A stretch of 64,000 nucleotides of DNA from Acinetobacter bohemicus ANC 3994 (lineage in GTDB: Bacteria; Pseudomonadota; Gammaproteobacteria; Pseudomonadales; Moraxellaceae), in NCBI RefSeq assembly GCF_000367925.1, contig NZ_KB849164.1:1144898-1208897 (forward strand). Reading direction: 5' to 3'. Positions within the stretch are counted from its first letter, which is position 1. Every line of letters starts with the position of its first letter. The notes below the pieces were generated by a model, which worked only from the letters and a program-made list of their open reading frames with translations, was not told the origin of the DNA and ran no database searches. Positions 45,737 to 54,056 of the stretch are shown here, one piece after another. A program made the translations under genes and the position numbers.

Positions 45737-47035
45737 TTAACTATTATCAGCTAATCGATTCACAGGAATAATTGTATCAACAACAACGCCTTCCTCTTCA
45801 GGAAGATCATGCTTGTTGCCTTCAGTACGGGCAATCACCGCTGTGGCAATACTATTTCCAATCACATTGGTCGCAGTACGTCCCATATCTAGAAATTGAT
45901 CAACAGCCAAAATTAATAAAATACCCGCTTCAGGAAGTTTAAACATGGCAAGCGTTGATGCAATCACCACGATAGATGCACGAGAAACCCCTGCAATGCC
46001 TTTACTGGTGATCATCAATGTAAGTAGGATTAAAGCCTGCTGAGTAAAACTCAAATCAATGTTATAGGCTTGTGCAATAAATAACACGGCAAATGCCATA
46101 TACATCATAGAGCCATCAAGATTGAATGAATAACCCAATGGAAGAACAAAGCTGGTAATACGTTTTGGCACACCAAATTTATCTAAAGCATCCATGGTTT
46201 TTGGGTAAGCCGATTCGCTACTGGCAGTGGCAAATGCCAACATGGTCGGTTCACGCACTACTTTCATCAATCTGAAAACATCTTTTTTCAAGAAGATATA
46301 ACCGAAAGAAATTAAAATTGTCCAAAGGATGAGCAATCCAACATAGAACTGTCCAATGAAAATACTGTAATCAAGAATTAACTTAGGCCCTTGAATGGTA
46401 ATGGCAGACGCAATTGCGGCAAAAACTGCGATAGGTGCAAAGGCCATCACATAATCAGTGATACGGAACATGACTTTACAAAGTTCGTCAATAATTCGGC
46501 CAATCACAGTCGCTTCACTGTGATGCTGAACATAAGCCAGTGCGAAACCAAAGAAAATTGAAAAAACGAGGATTTGTAATATTTCATTATTTGCCATCGC
46601 TTCTGCAAAACTACGCGGGAAAATATGCGTAATAAATGTCTGTAAGCTTAGACTGGTGGCACTTACACCCACATCTACAGCTTCTTTCGGGATACTCAGG
46701 TCCATTCCAGAGCCTGGCTGGAATAAATTTGCTAAGCCCATCCCAAGCAAAAGGGAGATAAATGATGCACCAATAAACCAACTCATCGCCTTTAAGGTAA
46801 TCGATCCCAAAGAAGATGATTTACCCATTGAGATTAAACCAGAAACAATCGTCGCAAACACCAACGGTGCAACAATCATTTTAATTAATCTTAAGAATAC
46901 ATCTGTAACGATCTTGAAATATGCTGCGATTTCCGTTGTTTGTGCAGTGGTTAAAATACTATGAAAGGCCCAACCAACGAGTATTCCCGATATCATCGCG
47001 ATCAGAATATATTTGAGCAATTTTTTCTGGTTCAT
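45737..47035 (-). CDS. Dicarboxylate/glutamate-aspartate:cation symporter (GltP/DctA type)
   Basis: 432 residues from the ATG at 47035, preceded by AAGGAAC; the in-frame extension to 47104 is unlikely. The family is seen in FLRLIKMIVAPLVFATIVSG, ATASSESAYPKTMDAL (re-entrant loop 1, here SSESA in place of SSSAA), PLGYSFNLDGSMMYMAFAVL (segment 7, NLDG) and TSKGIAGVSRASIVVIAST (loop 2). ASSESAYP and NLDGS fit GltP-like carriers of glutamate and aspartate. The gene shares a 15-bp LysR dyad with aspA, so it likely feeds aspartate to the lyase. Confidence 0.88.
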   Translation of the reverse strand: MNQKKLLKYILIAMISGILVGWAFHSILTTAQTTEIAAYFKIVTDVFLRLIKMIVAPLVFATIVSGLISMGKSSSLGSITLKAMSWFIGASFISLLLGMGLANLFQPGSGMDLSIPKEAVDVGVSATSLSLQTFITHIFPRSFAEAMANNEILQILVFSIFFGFALAYVQHHSEATVIGRIIDELCKVMFRITDYVMAFAPIAVFAAIASAITIQGPKLILDYSIFIGQFYVGLLILWTILISFGYIFLKKDVFRLMKVVREPTMLAFATASSESAYPKTMDALDKFGVPKRITSFVLPLGYSFNLDGSMMYMAFAVLFIAQAYNIDLSFTQQALILLTLMITSKGIAGVSRASIVVIASTLAMFKLPEAGILLILAVDQFLDMGRTATNVIGNSIATAVIARTEGNKHDLPEEEGVVVDTIIPVNRLADNS

Positions 47036-47229
47036 AAAAACAGTTCCTTCTTTAATCTTCTTTGCATCAAGTTTATTGCTTTTATAGCAAGGCATTGATG
47101 ACATTCCATGTTGATCAATTTACGTAGGCTTGTTCTAGGAGCTGGGTGCAAAATCACCGATTAAGCAATTCACTGCGGCAAGTGTTACTTTTTTTTGGAA
47201 AAAACGATAATGCAAAAATTAATTATGGC
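47036..47229. other. Long leader of the symporter gene
   Basis: About 195 bp between the LysR box and the ATG. No clear hairpin or leader peptide is seen; an unlikely upstream in-frame start at 47104 lies here. Confidence 0.3.
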
Positions 47230-47244
47230 ATGCAAAAAATGCAT
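47230..47244. promoter_or_regulatory. LysR-type box upstream of the symporter gene
   Basis: ATGCAAAAAATGCAT is the exact reverse complement of the box at 44463-44477, and both are preceded by GC on the plus strand to form GCATGCATTTTTT or GCATGCAAAAAA. Confidence 0.7.
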
Positions 47245-47701
47245 AAAATTATTCTTTAGACTTACTTTATAACTCAATCCTAAAAAATATAGGCGATAAA
47301 TAAATGGAATATTCAACAGATTTTAAAGAAAATTTCTAGGCATTATGGTTCGGGGCAAGATCCCCGTTCGGAAAGTAATCTTACATTTCGAGCTGTACAT
47401 TCCCTCGATTCAACAATCGAAAAGGTCTACTGGGGCTAAGCAAATTCCTGATCGTCATCATCCCTAAAATTTTTATAGCTAAAATAAAGGCTAACAATAG
47501 AAAGTCATCAATTTGATTGGTTTTCTTAAAAAAGAAATGAACTTTTCTAGCCTCAAATCATTTCAATAAAAGTCTTTTTATTTTTTTCATATTGTAGGTT
47601 TGATCTAACATCTCTATTTTCAATCAAGCTAAAGCCCAACCGAGGTTGAGCTTTAAAGTTCTATATTCTTAGTTTTATCTTTCAATCATGATAATCAAAA
47701 A
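47245..47701. other. Intergenic, hairpins only
   Basis: A GC hairpin CGGGGCAAGATCCCCG at 47354-47369 stands in a gene-free stretch. TAAAGCCCAACC with GGTTGAGCTTTA at 47629-47654 probably ends the lipoprotein gene that follows on the minus strand. No ORF is defensible. Confidence 0.35.
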
Positions 47702-48139
47702 TTAACCACAATTTGCCTGTGTAATTTTCTTAGAAACAGGATCAATCGTTACTGTAATACGATTTGAACGATAGTCCATCGTCACTGGCTGACCGGGTGC
47801 AACACGGCGAATAATTTCAGATTGAGTTTTTTGTTTAATTTGATCATCCGTAAGCGTGGATTGACCTATTAATTCCTGAGCCTTTTCAGGTAAACATTCT
47901 TTTTGACTGTCTCTGAAAAATTTCCATTCTTCGATAACTTGACCATTTGATAAGTGACAATAACCCACTTGACCATTCGCTTCATCTTTAGTTTCTAGTT
48001 TTCCACCTTGGCTAATACAATACTCACTCGCAGGATTTGCTATACCGATCTTTGGTGTATCCGTGTTTTTGTTTTGCATAGCTGAACATGCTGTAAGAGA
48101 AGAAATCATCAATCCCAAAAATACAATTTTTTTCATCAT
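47702..48139 (-). CDS. Lipoprotein with DUF333 and inhibitor-I78-like domains
   Basis: 145 residues. The lipoprotein signal ends SLTAC. Residues about 34-72 match DUF333 (NPASEYCISQGGKLETKDEA then GQVGYCHLSNGQVIEEWKFF). The C-terminal part resembles peptidase inhibitor family I78: ELIGQSTLTDDQIKQKT, IRRVAPGQPVTMDYRSNRIT and TIDPVSKKITQANCG. A fusion of the two occurs in gammaproteobacterial outer-membrane lipoproteins. It may inhibit a host or own serine protease; that is inferred from the family. Confidence 0.8.
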   Translation of the reverse strand: MMKKIVFLGLMISSLTACSAMQNKNTDTPKIGIANPASEYCISQGGKLETKDEANGQVGYCHLSNGQVIEEWKFFRDSQKECLPEKAQELIGQSTLTDDQIKQKTQSEIIRRVAPGQPVTMDYRSNRITVTIDPVSKKITQANCG

Positions 48140-48314
48140 TTAAAAGTTCTTAGCAAAATATAAAGATATCAAAAATATATAAATTATCAATTTCTTATTG
48201 TTTAGAATAAAAATCCGTTTGGATTCATGAATCTGATAAGAATGTCAGGTATTGCAAATAACACACGTTTTTCTTCCGAACTCAAAAGCCGCTTATTACC
48301 AGCATGAATTTTTT

Positions 48315-48506
48315 TTAAGCTATCGTCCATAGATGATAAAACTCTTGAATATCGGTATCGAGGAACTCATCCGTCGTACTATCGTAATTAAATTTTTTGT
48401 TATCTAACAAGTATTCATAATTCAATTTAGCCAAGTAATTTTTTAAATATTTTTTGAAATTCCCAGCCTGCTCAGGAAGTGCCTTTTCTCCATCCCAAAA
48501 AATCAT
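48315..48506 (-). CDS. Small hypothetical protein
   Basis: 63 residues from the ATG at 48506 (MIFWDGEKALPEQAGNFKKY). The frame runs up to 48599 with a hydrophobic Leu/Ile-rich stretch that is probably not translated, because the 5' part lies in AT-rich promoter-like DNA. It ends DIQEFYHLWTIA. Acidic and soluble; no family recognised. GAGACGACT before the ATG is a poor ribosome binding site. Confidence 0.4.
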   Translation of the reverse strand: MIFWDGEKALPEQAGNFKKYLKNYLAKLNYEYLLDNKKFNYDSTTDEFLDTDIQEFYHLWTIA

Positions 48507-48719
48507 AGTCGTCTCTAATGTAAAAGAAATTAATATTAAAATTCTACACAAATATGCAATTAATATCAATTTATTGAATAAAAATGAGATATAAATCACA
48601 AAATAGTTAATATTTTATAACTTAATTTTTTATATTTTCTAATATATTATTAAGAATTTCTGCTACTTCTGTCGTGATTTCTTTAAAAATGAGTGGCTTC
48701 CAGAAAAACCATTCTTTCA

Positions 48720-49006
48720 AATGAATGCCAGTCAGTTCAGAAATTGATTGGCATTTTTCTTTTTAAATTCTAGATATTATGTGATTCATGAAAGCCTCAT
48801 CCGCGACCTGAGTAATAAAGAAAGTACGACTTTATGTTGCAGCTTAATGCAAAACGACTTTGAAAAAATATGGTTTCTGCGATTAATGACGCAATATGAA
48901 GGCACTGAATGAATTTTTATGGAAAGATTTTTTTTAATCATTGATTTAAAACTATTTGCAAGATGCCTTTTTATGAACTCAAAATATATTTTGAGGCTTC
49001 TCATTT
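48720..49006 (+). repeat. Dispersed composite repeat, copy 2
   Basis: It starts with the hairpin ATGCCAGTCAGTTCAG and TGATTGGCAT, then TTTAAATTC, CATCCGCGACCTG, TATGGTTTCTGCGATT, GCAAGATGCC and AACTCAAAATATATTTTGAG then CTTCTCATTTGAGC, the same order as 1928-2165 in reverse. A partial GC-rich repeat GAGAAACATTGTTTCGCAAG follows at 49015-49034, as at the first locus. The small ORF on its minus strand (48786-49004) is not conserved between copies. Confidence 0.65.
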
Positions 49007-49185
49007 GAGCTAATGAGAAACATTGTTTCGCAAGGAACCCAATAAGCTTCAGATATATGATTTAAGAATATGGGACTGCGTCATGAATAATAAAAGTTAA
49101 GGAATTTATTGCTAAAATCCTTAACTGATAGGCATTAAGTCTTTCGAATAGCTTTATGTACTGACTTACGCTTAAGGCTCAACGG

Positions 49186-49653
49186 CTACTTATAAACACT
49201 TTTAAATTCTTTATAAATTAGTGCTTCCTGACCATCTTTATAGACATAACGTGAAATAACGCCTTTATCTGTATAAATATTCATTAAAATTTGATCTGAG
49301 CCACGTAAATTATTCATGAGGTTAATAGGTGTAATAATACTGTTACGTGAACGATAATTTCCAAGAACAAAGTCCTGCTCTGTCTTGCCTACAGGGCTAA
49401 ATGAATAAGATTGCTGCCCATTATCAAAAATAACTTTCTGAATATCATATTGAGTTTTCGTACTATTTAAACTCACTCTTAATTTAAGTAAATCTTTATG
49501 TGATTCATTCCAGCTAACCGTTACGATAGGACACAATTCATTGGGTTTGCAAATTAACAGCCCTACTGTACTAACATTTTCAACATTCTGCGTTGTTGCA
49601 CAGCCAGTCATAAGTACAGAGCCAAAGATCAAGGCAGCTAGTTTTTTCATCAT
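49186..49653 (-). CDS. Lipoprotein of unknown function
   Basis: 155 residues. Lipoprotein signal MMKKLAALIFGSVLMTGC, Cys at residue 18. The mature part is beta-rich (IVTVSWNESHKDLLKLRVSL, QQSYSFSPVGKTEQDF, DKGVISRYVYKDGQEA) with two cysteines in LLICKPNELCPIV. No named family recognised. Single gene on the minus strand beside the composite repeat. Confidence 0.65.
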   Translation of the reverse strand: MMKKLAALIFGSVLMTGCATTQNVENVSTVGLLICKPNELCPIVTVSWNESHKDLLKLRVSLNSTKTQYDIQKVIFDNGQQSYSFSPVGKTEQDFVLGNYRSRNSIITPINLMNNLRGSDQILMNIYTDKGVISRYVYKDGQEALIYKEFKSVYK

Positions 49654-50069
49654 ATAGAAAATTCCTGTTGTTTTAACATTATTTAACCCGAATCGCGGAT
49701 AAGAAAAATTTGAAAAAGATGGTTCCTATAGTTATCTAGTTGAGTTACCACACCAAACTCACAACTCTAGTCACTATAATACTTGCGCCATATATGGCTC
49801 ATACTCACTTATTTTGTGTTATTGATGACTTTTTTCAGAAGTTTAAGTCAATTTATTGGAAAAGCTTAGCACAATAGGATAAACGCTTGAGATTTCGATC
49901 ATCTCAGCTTTCTGGTTCTAAAATTAGTTTATCTCTATTTGGTATAAATACTCACAATTCAACAACTTTAAAGCTTTCTTTACCTCATTAACACAGTATA
50001 GAACTAAGCTATTTAAAACTTTACCATGTTACCAACGAATGATCTATCTGCTTAATGAGCAGGTTCCAT
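49654..50069. other. Intergenic, nothing recognised
   Basis: 416 bp without a defensible ORF, hairpin or repeat. Confidence 0.3.
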
Positions 50070-50198
50070 TTATGACTTGTCTTTATCTATTGAGTGAGGA
50101 CTTGTAGTCTTATCTTGCTCTGGAGTATCAGTATCTCGTTTTTGGCATGCGGTCAGCCCAAGTGAGAGAGTTAAACAAAAAATAGCTAAATATTTCAT
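50070..50198 (-). CDS. Very small lipoprotein (42 residues)
   Basis: The minus strand encodes MKYLAIFCLTLSLGLTACQK followed by a short, hydrophilic tail ending SPHSIDKDKS. LTAC is a good lipobox with Cys18. GGTAAG eight bases before the ATG serves as ribosome binding site. It is comparable with other tiny Acinetobacter lipoproteins of unknown role. Confidence 0.6.
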   Translation of the reverse strand: MKYLAIFCLTLSLGLTACQKRDTDTPEQDKTTSPHSIDKDKS

Positions 50199-50476
50199 AA
50201 TATTTCTTACCTATAAAATTGTTCAAAGTATTGTGGATTTCTGGAAATAGCATCCATATCTGCAACTTTCAAAATCAATTAAAAAGACTTTTGATATATT
50301 AAGCAATGTTATGTATGTAAGCATCTCAGCAAATCCATCCTAAAAAGCAGTACTATCCGATCAACATCGTCTTCGTCCTACACTCTATTTAATGTTACTG
50401 CATATATAAAAGCAATTTTATGACTTGCCCATATCACCAGCAGTGCTACAATGACCGATTATCCAGCAAACTGCTG

Positions 50477-50590
50477 TCAAATTCCTGCTGCACCACTTCT
50501 TGTTAATCTTATGCACCTACTGCTTAATTTTGCAAAAGTGATTGTTGAAAGGCCCAAACCTAGAATAAAACCCAGAAATAACTTTTTCAT
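50477..50590 (-). CDS. Possible small exported peptide (37 residues)
   Basis: The minus strand reads MKKLFLGFILGLGLSTITFA, a good signal peptide, then KLSSRCIRLTRSGAAGI and stops. GGAAAAGTA precedes the ATG. The mature part is so short that this may be the 5' remnant of a longer broken gene. Confidence 0.4.
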   Translation of the reverse strand: MKKLFLGFILGLGLSTITFAKLSSRCIRLTRSGAAGI

Positions 50591-50646
50591 TACTTTTCCT
50601 TTCCTAATTTTATAAATTAAAACAAAATGCTGATCTTTATAATAGA

Positions 50647-50669
50647 AAACCACCCGAAGGTGGTTTGAA
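50647..50669 (-). terminator. Terminator of the small gene at 50683
   Basis: AAACCACC with GGTGGTTT, loop CGAA; TTCTATTAT follows on the minus strand. Confidence 0.6.
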
Positions 50670-50682
50670 CTAGATTTACAGA

Positions 50683-50910
50683 TTAAATTGAGTATATTTT
50701 TCTATTTTTGGGATGGTGAAAACAGCTATCTAAAGTGAGTTTGATTACCTGCCCATCAATAACGATTCTATTTGATGGTTGATAGATATTTCCACCAATA
50801 TTTGAACCCAACCCACGATTAGGTTTTGGTTCATAAATTCTCTTAATTGTAACAGTATCTCCCTCATCATTAGATGCGGTAACTTCTTCAAGCTTGTAGT
50901 GATTAGACAT
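50683..50910 (-). CDS. Small hypothetical protein
   Basis: 75 residues: MSNHYKLEEVTASNDEGDTV at the N-terminus, then IKRIYEPKPNRGLGSNIGGN and VIDGQVIKLTLDSCFHHPKN. A GAGGGGAGAT ribosome binding site precedes the ATG and a terminator follows the stop, supporting a real gene. Another frame of 60 codons overlaps it and is the weaker candidate. No family recognised. Confidence 0.55.
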   Translation of the reverse strand: MSNHYKLEEVTASNDEGDTVTIKRIYEPKPNRGLGSNIGGNIYQPSNRIVIDGQVIKLTLDSCFHHPKNRKIYSI

Positions 50911-51092
50911 AAATCTCCCCTCTTCAAAATACTACAATTATTAAATCAAAACTAAATGAATTTATTATGAAACTCATCACAGTCCATTTTTAATATTTTT
51001 ACCGAATCTTTATGACAATAAATCTTGCAATCACTTTACTTCTTTTAAATTTCACACAATATTTTATAGAGCTTTTTAGCTTATTTTTATGC

Positions 51093-51210
51093 AAAAAAAA
51101 CCCACACATGGAAGAGTGGGCTAAAACTAAGAACGCCTTGGAGGGCGTTAGAAACCACAGCTAGTTTCTGATTATCATTATCATTTATGTAAAGTAACTT
51201 TACAGTGGCT
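51093..51210 (-). ncRNA. C4-like structured small RNA, copy 2
   Basis: Minus strand: GCCACTGTAAAGTTACTTTA (with a hairpin GTAAAGTAACTTTAC), AGAAACTAGCTGTGGTTTC, the stem AACGCC/GGCGTT, TTAGTTTTA and the terminator hairpin CCCACTCTTCCATGTGTGGG followed by eight T. Compared with 28267-28384 the second stem has changed on both sides and the loop differs by one base, which breaks any shared reading frame but keeps the structure. A short hydrophobic ORF (MIWLALFVFLVYLATVKLLY) runs into it from upstream. Confidence 0.7.
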
Positions 51211-51285
51211 AAATATACCAAAAATACAAATAATGCCAACCAAATCATATGATTACCTATACTTAACTCATTATTTAGAATAATT

Positions 51286-51320
51286 AAAAAGCTCGATCTA
51301 CTGACCGAGCTTTTGTTGTT
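51286..51320 (-). terminator. Terminator of the small gene at 51381
   Basis: AGCTCG and CGAGCT, plus flanking AA/TT, surround a ten-base loop; both sides are T-rich outward, so it may work in both directions. Confidence 0.55.
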
Positions 51321-51380
51321 ATATAAATTGTAAAGTAGCTCATTAAAATCACGCTTATTTGTGAGGTTAATTTAAAGAAA

Positions 51381-51539
51381 TTACACGGTAGTATTTTCAA
51401 CTTTAACATTTTCATCTAACTGAGAATTTTTAGTGCTTTCATCAAACTGAGCGTTTTTTGGATTTTGCTTCTTATTCTTCATCTTCTTATAGCAATATCC
51501 CGCTGCCACACCTGCACCAATGAGAGCTAACAATTTCAT
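51381..51539 (-). CDS. Small YtxH-like membrane-anchored protein (52 residues)
   Basis: MKLLALIGAGVAAGYCYKKM, a short hydrophobic Gly/Ala helix, is followed by a lysine cluster KNKKQNPKNA and an acidic tail ending KVENTTV. GAGGTGAG seven bases before the ATG is a strong ribosome binding site. The layout of one Gly-rich helix and a charged tail is that of YtxH-like proteins; the role is unknown. Confidence 0.6.
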   Translation of the reverse strand: MKLLALIGAGVAAGYCYKKMKNKKQNPKNAQFDESTKNSQLDENVKVENTTV

Positions 51540-51760
51540 CACTCACCTCAAAACAAAAAACATGGGAATACAAACCCTATCACCCATTCTTATAGCTTTA
51601 CATATTCAATTGGATTATTTTTTATACAAAATGTAATTTATATACAAAAAACAAAGAATGCTCTTGTATCCTATAAAAATAAAGCCACCCAATAATGAAA
51701 TTAGATGGCTTTTTATTTAGATGACTTTCATTTTTGAATCATTGATTAATGAAAATAATA

Positions 51761-52219
51761 TTAGAGTTTCTTCCAGATCATGTTGCTTACAGTATTGCCA
51801 TTTTTAGCTTTACCTTGGACTTTCATTTGATCTCCTGAAGTATTTAGACGGGCATCAATATTATATACTCGTCCATCCTGTGGGTTGACCCACACGCCTT
51901 TGCTGAATTGTTGATTGCTAGCATCCGCAACAAGCCCGTTTAGCGCCTCCATTCCAAAAATCGGCTGATTCTTTAATGTACCCTGACATTTGGTGCACAC
52001 TTCAGTCTTGGGTGTACCTGGTAAAGGATAATTTTTAGTAATGACAGCACTATATTGCTGTGTTTTTGAATTCTTACGGATCACAATATCTGAAATATAA
52101 TAGCCAGTATAGTCATCTATAACCTTCCATGTACCAATTAACGGATCAACAGGCATAGCAGCTAATGGATTGATGAGTCCAAACAGTAGTGCAGCAGCAC
52201 CAATAAATTTACGGTTCAT
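51761..52219 (-). CDS. Exported DUF2147 protein
   Basis: 152 residues with a signal peptide ending NPLAA. DUF2147 motifs follow in order: DPLIGTWKVIDDYTGYYISD, a CTKCQG pair (EVCTKCQGTLKNQPIFGMEA), GVWVNPQDGRVYNIDARLN and GDQMKVQGKAKNGNTVSN. Periplasmic lipocalin-like beta domain of unknown function. The hairpin AAAGCC...GGCTTT at 51682-51712 downstream acts as terminator. Single gene. Confidence 0.85.
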   Translation of the reverse strand: MNRKFIGAAALLFGLINPLAAMPVDPLIGTWKVIDDYTGYYISDIVIRKNSKTQQYSAVITKNYPLPGTPKTEVCTKCQGTLKNQPIFGMEALNGLVADASNQQFSKGVWVNPQDGRVYNIDARLNTSGDQMKVQGKAKNGNTVSNMIWKKL

Positions 52220-52652
52220 AAAAAAGATATTTACAATTCAGCGGGAAAAAAAGCACGGTTGTGCGTAAAGTGCGCGAGATTATAACAATTATTTTTTCTA
52301 AAAAAATAATATTTTCATTAAAATTAAATATATAGTTGATAACTAGCTTAAGAAATTAAATCAGAATATGACTTCTTTAAGTCAAAATTGGAATTTCTTT
52401 TGATTGTCACACTGTTTAATTACGATTAGATTAAGAGAAGACAGCGCACGGTACACAATAACCAATTAATTTATTTAAAATAAATAACTTACAAATATTT
52501 ATACAACATAAAAAGCCGATAACAACCCGTTACTTTAATACGATGGATGTTATTAACTCGCACAAGACTTACTTCGGTGGATTTTGAATATCTTCCACTA
52601 TCCTTTTCAAACCTGATAAAATTTATACACAGCATAAAAACGTGGTGGACAT
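52220..52652. other. Intergenic, promoters only
   Basis: 433 bp. AT-rich, no ORF or repeat recognised. Confidence 0.3.
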
Positions 52653-52736
52653 ATGCAAATGGAAACAGCTGTCATCTCACTAATCATCGCTATCATCATT
52701 ATTATTCTTGTCACTATGTACAATAAAAAGCGCTGA
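52653..52736 (+). CDS. Tiny single-helix membrane peptide (27 residues)
   Basis: MQMETAVISLIIAIIIIILV followed by TMYNKKR: a short N-terminus, an uninterrupted Ile-rich transmembrane helix and a basic tail. GGTGG lies seven bases upstream of the ATG. Similar peptides act as type I toxins or as small regulatory subunits in other bacteria; nothing in the flanks decides between these. Confidence 0.5.
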   Translation: MQMETAVISLIIAIIIIILVTMYNKKR

Positions 52737-53120
52737 TTTTCAAAATGAAATTTTCAAATTTACTTTGATGTGGATTTTCTTTTATCAATTTTTCTTTATA
52801 ATTCTCAATTTAATAAAATCAGAATGATTAGAGTCAAATACGGCCTACTCTACTTCTTGCACTTCTTATCACAAACTGCTAAAAGCAATTAGAGGAAGTA
52901 ACGCCATCAGAAGCAGTCAAAGTATATGAATTTGCTAAAATTCAATATTAAGCTATTATTTTTAGAATCTTATCCATTTTAATTGCACTATTTTCTTTAA
53001 TAATATTTGATAAAATAAATCTGGACTCAATTTTTTGTTTAAAACATGAAAAGTATTGCTGGGAAAATACTCAATCGTTTTTTTGATATTAATTTTTACT
53101 ATTAATGGCAGGATAATTAA
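52737..53120. other. Intergenic, nothing recognised
   Basis: 384 bp of AT-rich DNA before the GAF-GGDEF gene, without a defensible ORF. Confidence 0.3.
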
Positions 53121-54056
53121 ATGAATAGTGCTGAATTTAAAAACTTCGAAGAAGCTGGTCAGGCTGTTTTAAAATTTTTATATCAAAAATTTGGTTTTAA
53201 TTTATGGATGATTACTCGTACTGAGGGTGATGATTGGATTGTGCTTCAAAGTGAAGATAATGGATATAATGTTCAACCCGGTCAAGTATTTCGTTGGGCT
53301 GACTCTTTCTGTTCTCATATGGTACAAGGCAAAGCCCCCAGAATTGCTCCCCGATCAGAAGATATTCCACTTTATGTGAATGCACCCATAGCTAAGCAGG
53401 TAGAGATCAAAGCATATATTGGCCAACCACTCACAAAAGAAGATGGTTCTCTTTTTGGTACGCTCTGCGCGATTGATCCCAAGCCTCAATCAGATGCAAT
53501 AACGAAAGAAGCTGGACTAATTGATCTATTAGGTCAAATGCTAAGTTATATTTTACAAGGAGAATTACGAGAAGTTGAACAAATACGCCAACGTGAACGC
53601 TTTAAAGAAGAAGCTCTAAATGATTCATTGACTGGATTATTCAACCGTAGGGCATGGGATAACTTAATTAGTTTAGAGGAAGAACGTTGTAAACGTTATG
53701 GGCACCCTACTGCCATTTTAATGATTGATCTTAATAATTTGAAGACTGTAAACGATAGTTTGGGACATACCGCGGGTGATGAACTCATTCAAAAGGCAGC
53801 AACGGCTTTAAAAGGTTGTGTACGCAGTAATGATATTGTAGCTCGTTTGGGTGGAGATGAATTTGCGATTCTGAGTATTGAAAATAATCAAATAAATGCA
53901 GAAAACTTAGTAAACAGAGTACTTCAAGTTTTTGCAGAAGCTAATATCAGTGCTGCTATTGGTCTTGCTATGCGCAATCCTCTTAATGGATTATTAAAAG
54001 CACTACAAGAAGCAGATGAGAAAATGTACGCGCATAAGAAAAAGATTAAGTCTTAA
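53121..54056 (+). CDS. Cytoplasmic GAF-GGDEF diguanylate cyclase
   Basis: 311 residues without a membrane segment. A GAF domain (about 1-150: GFNLWMITRTEGDDWIVLQS, RWADSFCSHMVQGKAPRIAP, IKAYIGQPLTKEDGSLFGTL then CAIDP) is joined by a helical linker to a GGDEF domain (DSLTGLFNRRAW, LGGDEFAIL near residue 243). It should make cyclic di-GMP under control of a small ligand or light/redox signal bound by the GAF domain. RSND five residues before the GGDEF motif is the possible inhibitory RxxD. Second cyclase of the window. Confidence 0.9.
   Translation: MNSAEFKNFEEAGQAVLKFLYQKFGFNLWMITRTEGDDWIVLQSEDNGYNVQPGQVFRWADSFCSHMVQGKAPRIAPRSEDIPLYVNAPIAKQVEIKAYIGQPLTKEDGSLFGTLCAIDPKPQSDAITKEAGLIDLLGQMLSYILQGELREVEQIRQRERFKEEALNDSLTGLFNRRAWDNLISLEEERCKRYGHPTAILMIDLNNLKTVNDSLGHTAGDELIQKAATALKGCVRSNDIVARLGGDEFAILSIENNQINAENLVNRVLQVFAEANISAAIGLAMRNPLNGLLKALQEADEKMYAHKKKIKS

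Noticed and set aside
28267..51210. Reading the C4-like repeats as protein genes (frame with QKLAVVSN)
   Set aside because: The two copies differ by one base in the second loop, so they do not keep a shared frame, while the stems remain paired.
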